NCBI RefSeq assembly: GCF_964340395.1 | Contig: NC_135556.1 | Coordinates: 8,520,001 to 8,584,000, forward strand | Direction of reading: 5' to 3' | Length of the DNA: 64,000 bases | From: Glandiceps talaboti | Lineage: Eukaryota > Hemichordata > Enteropneusta > Spengelidae | Shown: positions 1 through 12,059 of the stretch, piece by piece | Position numbering within the stretch: position 1 is the stretch's first letter | Layout of the letters: every line of letters starts with the position of its first letter | Translations under genes and position numbers: made by a program | Notes under the pieces: generated by a model | Seen by the model: only the letters and a program-made list of their open reading frames with translations | Told to the model about the DNA's origin: nothing | Databases searched by the model: none

Positions 1-1243
1 TGTGTTGACCCAAAACTTCAGTTGTGCATGCCATTCATCCACCTTTTAATCAGTAAATTGAATATGCAAATCAGTCAAGCATACGTGTATCATGAAGCTA
101 GAGAGAGTGGCCAGTCATTAAGCAGCCGATGAGGGCGCAATGTACAGGGAATGGACAAAGTGACTTTTACCATACTTACTCGCCTGTTGACATCGCGAGC
201 TGTGTTTTCTGAGACAGCGAAGCAAAACCCCAGATCGCGATGCCAACCGGCTAATCAACTGATATACCCCCAAATTTATACATTAAGAGGCCATTTAAAT
301 AATCAGCGATACTCAACAGGCCAATCACAGTTATTCAATTGTACTTGTATTGCAGAAAAAGAAAAACCAATAGAAGTGACACCAAGAGCAATGGCCATTA
401 AAAGGACCACTAGAGGAAAGAAATCTGGCAGTAAAACCCGTGAATGGAGACACTAAATGCATGGCTCTTGCCAAAGAGATACATGCTGCTGATGGCAGGT
501 TTTCAAAATCCTTGTGTAAAATTTAAGTGTTGAATTTTTTGCAATTCTTTTCGAAAAAAATCTATAATCAAACAATCAGAGATCTCACTGTATTTCCAAT
601 CTTTCAGAAACCAGAACCATAGTATCAATTTTTCAAACCATGAAAGTCCATACAGGTCAGTGTGTAGTGATATGATGTAAAGGAATATCCCACTCCTCAT
701 TTAGGTATTTGAGATGACAGACAAGGTTTGGTCAAAACTGCTTAGGATTTGAGTGTTCATTCAACAATTTACTCTAAAACAGACTGCTCTGTTGTTTCAG
801 ATTGACACATCTCTTGATCTCTGTCTTAAGAGTAAATCATTGCATAAAACCATCAAATTATTTTTAAAAAATCGTTTGGCCAGAAATGTGATGTTTGAGA
901 CACAAATGTCAAATCATCCAAGTATTTTGAAGATTCAACATCATAAATTACTCTAAAGCAGAACACATCACATGATGTGTCAGTGTGAGTCGACTGACTG
1001 GACAATGCGAAACTACACATTCAAATAATTGGTTATACATATACATAACACATTCGCTACACCCTGTGTGTAGACTGTAAGTCCTCATCCTGTTATGTGT
1101 AAAGTGGTCAAGTGGGTATTTCTTTTAGGTTTTAGGTTTTTAATTACTGAAACAACTTCAGTGTTCTCTTAATAAATGCCAATATTCAATTATATTCATA
1201 TGGCGTTACAGGAAGACCTAGAAAATGATGTTATAATACAGAT

Positions 1244-1284
<41 letters not shown>

Positions 1285-2490
1285 GGGGGGTCATTTTCGG
1301 AAATATTGTATTTACTGATGGGGGCCACTTTGGCTTTGGTCATCAGAGCTGGGGGGTCAGTTTGAGAAAACCTATGTTCAACTCCAAAACAATGCCCCCT
1401 TAGTTGGTTACATGTGCCTGGCCCCTTACTATATAGAATATATTGTTCATGGTTCCAAGAATCAATAGAACAGTACAATTTACATTCGGCACGTCACATT
1501 CATTTCCAATGTATCATGCCAAAGTAATTACATTGTACTGTTCTAACTTTACTATGTGTTTTTTTCTACTTGAAAAGACTAATATGCAACAACATAGACC
1601 TTAAAATCGTACTTGTAACTCAAGAAGTTGCAAAAGACTAAAAAGAGTGGAAGTGTTTTTTTAAGCAAACAAGATAAACACAGGAAACCACATAAAAATC
1701 CACAAACTATTATATGCATGGTGGAGTTTCAAATATATGGGTACCTACAGACTGGATATGATATGTTGTGTTTACGAGTGTTTACCCATTTACAACCATG
1801 GACTTGGTCTACATTGCTTCATTGTTTTTGCAAGTAGAAAACATATTGAGAGTACTTTGTTCATTACAAATTTAACATGGATATATGTTTATCATCCATA
1901 TTTCCTTATATAACAACACCAGAATGGTAATAATATGAAAAAATAACATTCAATAGAAGTTGAAATTCTACTATTTCCGTCCAGTGAAAGTCTTGCACCA
2001 TTGCATCTCATCAAGACATTTGCGAATATTTACACATGTGCTAAAAATCAAACCCGTCCATTTGAACTGCAAATTCTGATTATAATCAAATCCGTCCATT
2101 TGAACAAGTGCGAATTCTGATGCAATATTTTAATGTAGTTAGTATTTTTTTTATCTGATTTTTGTGTTTTGAGTGTGTATACTGTAAATAAATTGGAAAG
2201 TAAACCAATCAAGTGTATAATTTGTTTTGTGACATGTGAGTATTAATGAAGTTCAGTGTTCAGGGCAATGATTGAGTAAAATTCTCCATCAACAACCTGC
2301 TGCATTTAATACGAGTACCATGCACGAGTCAAGTTGAACAAAGATGTGGATTATATACTCTGGTCATTCTACGTCATGACAACGCGTGTCAACGTCACTG
2401 GTTCTGCTGTGTTCGAAATATAAGTCAAAACGTTCAAAATTGCCATTACTTTCCCCGATTTTTCTTTGATATTACTGATGCTGGTATAAT
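1..2490. other. Non-coding stretch left of the array
   Basis: Apart from the (TG)n tract I see no gene, splice-supported exon or repeat shared with the rest of the window. Short open frames lack protein-like composition. Confidence 0.5.
1243..1290. repeat. (TG)n followed by a G run
   Basis: About 40 bp of TG ending in nine G. Confidence 0.9.
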
Positions 2491-2491
2491 T

Positions 2492-2642
2492 ATGTTATTC
2501 TCCAATATTTTCCTTCATTCAGACAGAAATACTCGTGACCTACGGGTTGTCACTACTCGTCTAGCAACTCATAGTGACAAAGGCCCCTTAGGTCACTCGT
2601 ATTTTTCTTGGCTGAATGAAGAAAAATATTGAGGAATAACAT
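2492..2642. mobile_element. Foldback / palindromic element
   Basis: Arms 2492-2555 and 2572-2642 are imperfect reverse complements (GTTATTCTCCAATATTTTCC against the inverse of GAAAAATATTGAGGAATAAC, then GTGACCTA and TTGTCAC in both) with a loop of about 16 bp. It probably represents a short foldback MITE. Confidence 0.6.
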
Positions 2643-3699
2643 CCAATTATCCAATAAGATAACTTCAAGTTATATTGACACCTAAAGAACTCTACTAGCC
2701 TGAGGGATACGGTCATTTTTTCGTTTATATTAGGCTCAAAGCGTACAATACTGTTAGTAAAATTCCTTGACGGTTCTCAACATCGAATGACAATTCTACC
2801 CCGTCAGTTGTCACCAACCATCTGTCATCAGATCATCAGTCTGTCTGAAGAAGCGTCCAGGATAGGACGTGAAACTGTTGCCATTCAAAACAACAGCTAG
2901 TCCAGTAGGATAGATTGTAATTACTCCGTTATTAACTTCATACTTGGATGGTTGAGAATTGTGCATTCATAGACATATGGTCAACATAATTAGCGAGTAG
3001 TTTAATACGTAAACGGACCGACAACTGCATCTTTCAGACTAGATCTCTACATGTGGTGACTGTGTCTAGATATACACTTTTTATGTTGTGTTGTGAAATA
3101 CATGTGTGTGTCGCGTTTCATGAATTTAATATTCACATAGAAATCAGTTCTTTGGCTTTATTCAGAAGAGAGCTACAGATAGACTGGGTAAAAAATATTT
3201 TCAATTGGAATTTATTTTGGTTGTCTAGTTATCAAGATCTACAGTTTTTACATTCCCATATCTCCATTCTCAACTTAAAAATGGCGAATGGCTTACAAAT
3301 ACAATACATGTACATTCCATAAACGCCTTGCAAATCTACATACGTGGTAAATTTTAGACATTAGTTTTTTTTTTGTTTTTTTTTATTGCAAATATGCTAA
3401 GGCCTTAGCCCATCGCACAAAAAACAAAAACAAAACTAATGTCTAATGGATACGTGGTAAATTGGTAGGTATGTAGATTAATTGGTAGTTGGAGTGGAAG
3501 GTGGGGCTATGTTGTATTGAAATACTCTGGTAGTAGACATTGACTGTATTGTTTTGATACTTGTTGACCAAAAGTAACCACACAGTTTGGTTATTTTGTA
3601 AACAATGCCATGAAATTATCAAGTAATTACACAAACTTGAATCTGTTTCTGCAAACAACTTCTGCAGCTCATGGAAATTTTTATAACATAGTTATTATG
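2643..3699. other. Stretch without recognisable features
   Basis: A small inverted repeat around T/A runs (3361-3445: ACATTAGTTTTTTTTTTG... and its inverse AAAACTAATGTCTAATGG) suggests another short foldback. Nothing coding. Confidence 0.45.
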
Positions 3700-4020
3700 T
3701 TTGATGGTTAGCAATGGAAAAACCTGGGAAGACTTAAGTATGAAATAAAAAAAAATCATTAAAAAAACCGTTTTATTTTGAGTATCAAATATTAAAATTG
3801 TTTTTTATTGAACATATGTGCACCTACACACTACTCATCAACATATATACATTAAAGTGACACAAGCTGAGTTTATACATTTTGGGGTGTAATCTTTGCT
3901 ACATATTTGACCTGATCTGGTTTCAAGCCTTGTATAAGTCATTGTTTGGTAACAGTACTTCAAAAGAAACAGAACTGCCACAGGTATCAAGTTGATGACT
4001 AAAAAACAAATTGATTTATG
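3700..4020. repeat. Segment inverted relative to the other two units
   Basis: Reverse complement of about 27440-27750 (and 57925-58210), which in those units lies directly downstream of exon 5. In unit A the direct order resumes only at about 5940, so an inversion with added sequence has occurred downstream of gene A. Confidence 0.8.
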
Positions 4021-4839
4021 AAATTTTTCTTAAAAGATAGTTTCTTGATGAAATGTAATGCAAGACTGAAATTCCACAAAAAGGCACTCCTTTCACATTC
4101 TTGTGTTTAATAGTTAATTATAGTAAAATGTAGCCCAGAGATTTGTTATGATTTGGATTAGTAAGACCATGATGTGTATCAGGGCTACAAAACGAAATGG
4201 GAGATCTTCAAAATGTCCATAAGATGTGATGGAAAGTATCAGCTTGCTTTGAGTGGGGATAGCAGGAATGTTCCTTCCGATGGCGTAGTTGTGCTCTATA
4301 TGAAGTTGTGTAGTGATTGTGTGAACTTTCACATAAAATGTGATTTGAGAAATTTGTAGAAGTAAAAATACTACTGGGTAGGAGAAATAGATACACATAA
4401 TTTGGGAGAATCATTAAAACATATTCATTTTCACCGAAAACACACCATATTTGTTCCCCTACCGCTTTTATTATGTTTGGCAAAAACAGCTCTATTGTGG
4501 GCTATTCTTTGGTCATATAGTATCTCCTAGTATTTTCTAAATGTCCTTGAGCCAAACAGTTACAAGGAAGAGTAAATAACTACTTTATTGATCCTCTACA
4601 AATATTGCACATTAGAGTAATGTTATTGTACCTTGACATTGATTTACATCTTATCTTTGTTTTCATATTATTATTATATAAAAAGTTATACCAAAAAGTA
4701 GGCTAAAATGAGTGTACACGAGTAGAAAGAAGACCGTGGATTCTAATTATAGTATTAGTATATTTATAGATTTTCTACCTTCAATTTGCCTTGTCTTCGT
4801 ACAATGTAGAGTGTAAATATATATTGTGTTGTGACAACT

Positions 4840-5125
4840 GGTCAGAATTTACGGCTGGAGGGAAGGGGTGGGAAGAAATTTTGGTCATAAATTTTTTCGA
4901 ACCCCCCCCCCCCCATTTCGCGTCCACAAAAAATTTCCTGCCCCCTCGAAATGAACCCAAGAATTTTCGTAGCTCCTCCTCCAGGCCACACATATTGTAC
5001 TGTGTGTACTTCTACGGTACTCCCCCCTCCTTCAGAGATGTACAGTATGGTACACCACATTAAAGTAACTGTGGAAATCAACTCCAGCGTACATACGTAA
5101 AATTAGAGATTTCTTTACAAATATA
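4840..5125. repeat. Poly-G/poly-C dispersed repeat, copy 1
   Basis: It starts GGTCAGAATTTACGGC, then has a G-rich run, a C-rich run, CCCAAGAATTTTCGTAG and a conserved tail ending GAGATGTACAGTATGGTACAC. It aligns along its length with 41461-41760. Confidence 0.65.
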
Positions 5126-5939
5126 CCTGGATTTTGCGAAAAAGGTCTCAGCTTGGACTGTAACCTATACTTGGAGATACTTAGCTAGCAGGGTTTTCTC
5201 TTTCAATCTTGATTCTGGGCAGAAACAGCATCCCCCATGAGAGCTAGTGGAGAGGGTGTGTGTGCACCTTTAAAAATAAATAAGGACATGCGGGAGGCCA
5301 TTTAGTGGCATAAAATTTCAAACCGTACTTGACAATTGTCTTCAATTTGCCAATTTTACTCGAGTCATTACATTATTATACAACTGCATGGCTATACTAC
5401 CTGCACTTTAACTTATAAAGTTACGCCAGGTAGAAAGCTCAGGGTCATGCTGCGAATTTTCCGGTGCTCATATGTTTTTGGCATTTTTAGATACAAGAGT
5501 TTGACAGTATAAAAAAAAAATCAAAAGTTCGAATTCATTGTTGTATTATCAGGCGTCATGTGTAATCCCAAGGTATATCTTAGTATGATATATTATCTTG
5601 TTATATTACCACTTTTGCTTCCCTTCATGTTCCTCGTTGACATTGCTCAGTAAAACGCAGTGGCCGTCTCTAGCCACATATGCACGTCGGGGTCCCCCAT
5701 ACTATGAATGTTTACTAAGCAACAAGGGGCAGAAAGAGACGAAATCAAACTATACCACGGGCTTACATGTGATACTTGACATCCTACGAAATTTAAGTAT
5801 AAACTAGTGTTCTAGAACACTCCAAAAAGACATATGCACCAAAGATATGCAGCGTAGCGAACATCCTTGAACTTAAAAAAAGAAAAAAGAAAAAAGAAGA
5901 TATTTATTGCCAAGGTACATGATTCGATTTATGTTTCAA

Positions 5940-6459
5940 GCAGTTTGTTTGGTAATTCGCAATTCGGATGACTTATGCGGTGTCACGTGCAGTCGATTGC
6001 TGCTTTCATTTTGTAAAAAAATATCAATGAATAACAAATATGGTATTTGTCTATACATATTCAAGAATAAGCTGAGTGAAAAAAAGAAATTGGTCATTTC
6101 ATAAGTTGTTACAAACAAGGGGAAGGATGGGTTGAGTATTGAGTATAAACATCTAGCAATTCGTGCAAACTTCCAACTCTGTATACTATTGTTATCTTTT
6201 CTGTTCTGTATTTTTGAGTTAACTCTTGGTTTAAATAAACACTGTCGTAATCTTAATAAACGTTTTCCTAACCACATTATTCATTAGATGTTTGAGCAAT
6301 TATATCTACAATCTGGTTTGCATTACTGTAACATCAAACTGCTTGTTGACATAGGGAGGTGGGGGTGGGGGTGATAATTTTGTCAAAGACTACAGTGAAA
6401 ATCAAATTACGATTACATTTACTTATTCTTACAACACACAATGATATACGTGTTATATT
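5940..6459. repeat. 3' flank of gene A shared by all three units
   Basis: Matches 27745-28252 and 58215-58718. It contains the region downstream of the TAG where the 3' UTR must lie. I see no convincing polyadenylation signal close to the stop on the minus strand. Confidence 0.7.
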
Positions 6460-6647
6460 CTAAATTCGTTTCAGCATTGCCAAAGCACACTTTCTGTTTT
6501 CATCCATCCATTTCTCGACCACGACCATTCCACATTTCTCCATAGTATCTTTGAACTGATCCCAGGTCCATTTTACATTCATATTTTCCAATTCGTGAGT
6601 ATACAATACCTCTCCTTTCTTGACTGTTATGTCGACATCTACCACCC
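6460..6647 (-). CDS. Copy A coding exon 5 (C-terminus and stop)
   Basis: 188 nt, acceptor TGTCATTCCAG. It encodes residues 279-340 and the TAG at 6460-6462. The GEVLYTHELENMNVKW segment stands where bacterial EgtD has GE-x3-TExS-x-KF. It is about four residues longer, and the Ser is replaced. The protein ends in LAMLKRI. Confidence 0.86.
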
Positions 6648-9600
6648 CTGGAATGACAGAAATATATTTGATGAGAACGCTACCAATATTTTCATTTTAT
6701 TTTAACACTTCTCCATGACAAGGACTCACTCCCATCAAAATCACCATGAACAATGTGTGTATTTGGTGACCCAAACGACCCTAGTTGAAAACAACCTATC
6801 TTAACAGTTTAAGCTACAGTCAGAATTTACGGCAGAAGGGGTGGGCCTGGGCAGAAAACAATTTAGTCAAAGGAAATTCACATCCCCTTTCGCGCTCTCA
6901 AAAATATCATGTGAATCCAATAATTTTTCATAGCCAGCCCTCCCCCTCTAGACTACATAATTACATTTCAATATGTGTAATTATTATAAAGTACCCCCTC
7001 CCACAAATTCTGCATTCTACAATGCGATGAAGAGGAGTCTCTTCGAAATATTTGGGTTAGAGCTGTTTGGTTTTTGGTATTATTTATAGACAGAACCTCA
7101 GTGTAAAGTTATATATATATATATGTATATATTTTAAGGCATGCAGAAACATTTTGAGCATGGCAGTCACCCACTTCATTACTGAATAGAATACGCTTTA
7201 GAATAGTACTGTGGCAAAGTAGCAAGGAATTTTCAAATGTACCGGTGGCGTTTCTCTAGCTCTATGTGGTTAAATTTTCCCAACTTACCCAAGTGAATAG
7301 TTTGATCCTTCTTACTCGTCAAACCATTCTGGACATAATGAGGTTTATCGATTATTCCATAAATGTCGTCACGTTTAACGTATTTGAAGTGCAAGCTGAA
7401 GTCATCCATTTGAAAGTTGGCATCGAAATCACGGTTTAGTTGGGTTAAAGTGTTCATATTAAAGGGCACCATGAATTTGTTCGCAATAGATGGATCATTA
7501 TACATCCTTACTATGCCTTCCTCGTCTCTTACCAAGTTGATTCCAACAAGAAATCCATCGTTAATATCTGACAAAAGACAACATGTCATAATTGATAAGA
7601 TAGACAAAACTGTGTATTATATGAATAGCCAATCATTACAAACTGTGAAATAAGCCGCGCCCATGCACTTCGCGACTCAAGAGCCTTTAGAGTCGTGACA
7701 CCGTGGAGTTGTGAAGTGCGTGGGCGGGCAGTAGCCCCAGCTATAGACGTAGTTCGTCCTACCTGAGGCAATCCCAAGTCCTACCTGAGGTAGGATAGAT
7801 TTTTGTCTACACATAAGAAGTTTATGGCGTAGACCCCATCCTGTCCAGCTCCTCAAAATGTATGCTGTGATGTCATGACAGTTCACGTTATTTTGATATT
7901 TCTTTCCGATTTTACGTAAATGACGCACGTTGAGTCATAATTATACGATAGACGGAACAGAATAAAGTGAGAAAAAAACTGCAAATCTGTAATGTTTCAG
8001 TGCTACAATGGGATCGTGGTCAGGAGGGTTTCGCAACAGATAGCGTTCACACAGCACATAGGACGAAGTCAGGAGGGTTTCAGGACACGTTTGCGACTAT
8101 AGGGGCTTCAAACTATCCTGAATCCTACCTCAGGTAGAATTTTCAGTGTCGTGTAGATGAGGCTCTTAAGGTATATGCATCATACATAGCATTGCTAGAG
8201 CATAGTTTAAGTTGCCTCATGTTATCATTTCCCTAATATTGTAAAGCCTTATATTGATAGAAATAGTTATATCAACTTTATGCAATCAGTCATATATTGA
8301 TTTATGATGTGTACTGATATGACATTTTTTCATTTATTCCCAGAAATATAACCGTGTACTAATGATAAATGATTACATGATACCAGGGAAAGGGGATTAG
8401 AGGTAGTTGACTAGCCACTAATCGAGCCCAACCCACTGTAAACACATTTTCCAATTTAGACAAAATACAATATCCGGGCTTTCGAAACTGTTCCTAAACA
8501 CTCGATTACAATACACAGATCACAGATACAATCATAAGCATTGTCGATTTTCACACATGATAGAAAATACACAGAGTGAAAAGATGTCTACTGGTAATGA
8601 AACTATCTGGAGAACTGTCTAGTCGCATAACTTACCCATAGCATCTTTGACTTGCAGTAGAAAGGACTCCATTTTATGTATCGGTATGTTACTGAAACTA
8701 TTTCCTAGAAACAGAATCAGTTTCCTTTGATTAATACCTTTTAAGTAATCAATTCCTTCCAAATATTCACCAGTGAATTGGACAACTCTCAAACTGTCGT
8801 ATTTGGTGCTCAAACCCCGTACGGCTTCTTCCATATAACCTGGACAAAAACATGATAAAATATAGTTATTGAAAATATATAAAGCATAAACATAGAGTCC
8901 TGTGTAACCTGTTGTGATCTGTTGCGCTAAATGTCCTCGTCTATGTTATTAACCTCCCTTTAAGCTCTGTGATTAATACTAGCAGTACTCAATCTCCTGG
9001 CGCTCATCATCATGGACTCGAAGTTAACTCTGAGAAATGAGCATTTGCATAGCCTATGTCAGGACTGACTTTTCACATGCGTATTTGAAAGTATCGTTAG
9101 AACCAGAAGATGAAATTTGTCGTCTTTTCGCTAGAAGAGATTGATTTTTTGCTCTGAGTAAATTTCATAGACCATTACCAATTCAATTTGATTTTTTGAT
9201 TGACTGTATTGTAACTGTACATATAGTGGTTTTCCGCGCCATTTTACCTCTCGTAACGAGCGGCAATGCGGTGGGGTGGTTGGACAGTGTGTGTGTCTTG
9301 TTTGTATGTATGTATGTATGTATGTATGTATGTATGTATGTATGTATGTATGTATGTATGTATGTATGCATGCATGCATGTATGTATGTATGTATGTATG
9401 TATGTATGTATGTATGTGTGTGTATGAGTATGTATCTGTCTACTGTCTGGCTGTCTGTCCCTGTATGCAAGATAAATAAAAAACAAACGAAATTAATTAT
9501 CATCTTTTTTATAGTTAACGCAAGAGTTGATTAGTGTTCGGTTAAGATCCATGCAATATCTAACCAAATGTATCCATAGTTCCATAATTATGAGTGCCGA

Positions 9601-10942
9601 AGTTTTTGTTACATGATTTTTCCTTCTGAATATAGATTTCTCTATATCCCAAGAAAATGCGAGCGTTTGAAGTTTTACAACCATGATAGCTACCGCGGTT
9701 TGCAGTAATAAACATTTCATTAGCTACATCAAGGCATGGTTTTATGGACTAACTGGTGTGAAAGGCTCAACTAGTCACAAATATTTATATAGTCACTACA
9801 GAAGTACTGGTTGACTACAACGTCAACCAGTATTAAAACCTTACAAGAGGCATTCAGTTTGTATCCAGTATCTTATACTGGCGGTCTCCTTTCTGATCTT
9901 ACATCTCGAAAGATCATAAAAAGTTCAACAGAAAAATGAAAAAAAATGAAAGAATACACTTAGTAATGTACAATAGAAAATAATTGCAGCACAATTGTAC
10001 AGTTTATGTGCTAATTGTTTAAACAATTTTTTTAACCCCATACCGCGACCGCTCCATCTCTTTTGTTACATTTGCAGTATACACCATCATTTTACTGTTG
10101 CTATGGGCGGTAATTACGAGCTGGGTGACCAAATGCCAATTTCTTGAATGTTTATTCACGTGCCTAACCACCCCTGTTGTGGTCTTTACAATATGTATAA
10201 TCATTTCACTGTTGCTTTGGGCGAGGTCTTGTTTCAAGGCAGATATCTGTTCGTATTTTAAATGTTTGTCCACTTGCCTATCCATACTGCAGTTATCTTT
10301 GCCATGTGCACCGGGATTTGACAGCTGGTATGGGCTTGGTCTGGTTGCTAGGAATATATTCTTTTTGGATATTTATCATTTGCCTCTCAACCATCCGTGT
10401 CCTTCTCTTCTCAAAATACATCAACATTTTACTGTTGCCGTTGATATGGGCATGGTATAGTGCTAGCCATATTTGCATACATTTTTTGAATGTTTATTGA
10501 CTTGCCTACCCAATACTGTTATTTTATTTATTGGTATTTGGCTGTTGCTAAGGGCGAATTCGTTGTTTGCTAGGGCCAGTTGCATCAGTATGTCTTGAAC
10601 AACATCTGCAGAATAACTGCCGTAGAAATATCCCCACCAAATTACAGCTTTATCTAAGAGGTTGTTCTCGAAATATAAGTTTTTGAGCAAAATTAACATT
10701 GACATGTGCTGAATAACACACCGAGAAGCATGTTCACTTCTTTATCTACACAATCCTAAAACATTTACCCTGTAGTTCTTAAGTAATTGTTTTTTTTACT
10801 AAATACCCAAATTACACATCTGTAGTACGATCATTTTCATTAGAACAAATTCTACTTATCGTAGAAGTAATGTCGCCACCAAATACCAAGGCAATTGGTC
10901 TGGTGGTTTTTGACTCAAAGTCGTTTACACACACACACACAC

Positions 10943-11025
<83 letters not shown>

Positions 11026-12019
11026 TTCACCATATCTAGAGCACAGCTGAACTGAGGTTCAGTTGTACTTAAGATGGTGGCGAAAAATTAATTTTGTAAT
11101 AAAGTAACAAAATAAGTATAAATATGGTTTTAATTTTTACCTCCAGATATGTCTATTGGTATGAATGTTAATGACTTGTTCTTCTCCAGTATTTCTTCTA
11201 TGAAATACGTCGTCTTTTTACAGCTGCCCGCTCCAAGGTCTGACAACACTTCAACGGGCTGTTCCAAAGAAGAAACAATGTCACCTATTAAAAAGAAACA
11301 ATACTTTATTACTACTTGTAAGGAGAGGTAATTGCAGTGAGGTGGTTATATGGTGTGTGTATCTGTCCGTCCCGTACACAATAACTCAAAACTTACTGGC
11401 TTTAATAAACAATGTTTTGGTGCATATCTTTGTTACAATAACCACTGCAGCTGGTTACATTTTGGACATGATCCATGAACTAAGTAGCTAAAATATAGCC
11501 ACATTTCCACAATTGGTTGTGCTGATGAAGAAAGAGCCACACCTTTCTATTTACCCCTTTCTCCCCATTTTAAGCTCTCGAAATGTTTACCTCGTGCGGA
11601 CTGAGGTGATGCAGTGGGTAGTTTGGCGCGCACGCGAATTCACTTCTTAGTTATCAGCCCTTTGTCTAAATAACAAGGTCCCACCTTTAAGTTAGGTCTT
11701 CGTAATTACACTTCTATGAGCAACATGTCAAGAACTGGGACTGACTGGTTTGATCGGCATCGAGATCGACGAGATGAATGGGTGAAAAATGATAACAACG
11801 TGGAAGCTTACCTATATGCTCTTTGATGAGAGAAGACTCTGTCCAATACATATGGTAGTATGGATTTTCCATGGCGTGTTGGTCAAAGAGTTTAGATCCA
11901 AATGTGTCATACATATACCAATGAGGTACATATTTAGGGGTTGACAATAACCCCGGTAATATTGCAGTAACTATCTTGTTCTTGGATGCCTCCTGTCGTT
12001 GAGAAGAGTTGACATCCAT
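6460..12019 (-). CDS. EgtD-like (DUF2260) SAM-dependent methyltransferase, copy A, five exons
   Basis: Spliced CDS: 12019-11812, 11284-11141, 8839-8636, 7567-7289, 6647-6460 (1023 nt, 340 residues plus TAG). All junctions are GT-AG and every intron is phase 1. The protein reads like stand-alone EgtD: N-terminal YMYDTFGSKLFD (residues 35-46) and NPYYHMYWTES (52-62), the SAM-binding loop DLGAGSCKKT (85-94), FIPIDIS (110-116), LFLGNSFSNIP (160-170), VGINLVRDEEG (193-203), LNRDFDANF (229-237), KDQTIHLG (272-279) and GEVLYTHELEN (290-300). Family knowledge: EgtD trimethylates histidine to hercynine using SAM. Length fits the family (about 320-330). There is no fused EgtB-type sulfoxide synthase domain. 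The Glu/Ser pair that binds histidine in bacterial EgtD is not cleanly kept near 295-302, so the substrate may differ. No signal peptide; probably cytosolic. Start chosen because the acceptor TTGCTTAG lies 4 nt before this ATG. Confidence 0.87.
6813..7030. repeat. Poly-G/poly-C dispersed repeat in intron 4 of copy A
   Basis: GTCAGAATTTACGGCAGAAG start, CAAAAATATCATGTGAATCC, and an end near TGCATTCTACAATGCG. Orthologous to 59155-59340 in copy C. Confidence 0.6.
7289..7567 (-). CDS. Copy A coding exon 4
   Basis: 279 nt, acceptor TCTTTTGTCAG, donor GTAAGT, phase 1 at both ends. It encodes residues 186-278: the GINLVRD strand, MYND, the FNMNTLTQLNRDFDANF helix typical of DUF2260, and SKKDQTIHL. 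Confidence 0.87.
8636..8839 (-). CDS. Copy A coding exon 3
   Basis: 204 nt, acceptor TTTTTGTCCAG, donor GTAAGT, phase 1 at both ends. It encodes residues 118-185. KLILFLGNSFSNIP aligns with the family segment LFLGSSIGN, whose Asn contacts the substrate amine in EgtD (family knowledge); that Asn (168) is kept. Confidence 0.86.
9303..9422. repeat. (TATG)n microsatellite, intron 2 of copy A
   Basis: About 30 TATG units with an internal GCATGCATGCATG. Open frames of Tyr/Met/Cys/Val or Ile/His/Thr here are artefacts. Confidence 0.95.
10085..10560. repeat. Degenerate tandem repeat in intron 2 of copy A
   Basis: ATTTTACTGTTGCTATGGGC-like text recurs at about 10088, 10202, 10427 and 10533. TTGAATGTTTATTCACGTGC-like text recurs at about 10143, 10258 and 10487, giving a unit of about 115 bp with one unit more decayed. 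Not coding. Confidence 0.65.
10800..11065. repeat. Solo unit of the 145-bp family with (AC)n tail and hairpin
   Basis: CACCAAATACCAAGGCAATT and TGGTTTTTGACTCAAAGT match the last unit of 37935-38433. It is followed by about 95 bp of (AC)n (10927-11021) and then by AGCACAGCTGAAC-TGAG-GTTCAG, the same hairpin with an inverted loop. It lies in intron 2 of copy A. Confidence 0.65.
11141..11284 (-). CDS. Copy A coding exon 2 (SAM-binding loop)
   Basis: 144 nt, acceptor TTTTTAATAG, donor GTAAAA, phase 1 at both ends. It encodes residues 70-117 with the glycine-rich motif I DLGAGSCKKT and the motif II acidic residue in FIPIDIS. It has no long open frame of its own and was found by joining phase-compatible splice sites and by comparison with copy B. 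Confidence 0.85.
11812..12019 (-). CDS. Copy A coding exon 1 (residues 1-70)
   Basis: The exon body runs 12023-11812: acceptor TTTTGCTTAG, then ATAC, then the ATG. It ends in a donor GTAAGC after the first base of codon 70. It encodes the N-terminal histidine-binding half, including the tyrosines of YMYD and NPYYHMY that correspond to substrate-pocket tyrosines of EgtD (family knowledge). Confidence 0.85.
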
Positions 12020-12059
12020 GTATCTAAGCAAAAAAACAAACATACAACACGTAAATACT

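Noticed and set aside
2845-2895. Second hammerhead-like core (CTGAAGA, CGTCC/GGACG stem, GAAAC)
   Set aside because: Stem II and the core match, but I cannot pair stem I, and the base before the cleavage position does not fit the required U16.1. At most a decayed motif.
7586-7928. Open frames in intron 3 of copies A and C
   Set aside because: They lie between supported exons and are absent in copy B.
9196-9534. Long open frames of Cys/Met/Tyr/Val or His/Thr/Tyr/Ile repeats (also at 15000-15476, 39477-39892 and 42947-43261)
   Set aside because: Translations of (TATG)n, (TA)n and (TG)n microsatellites, open on both strands because the repeat lacks stops.
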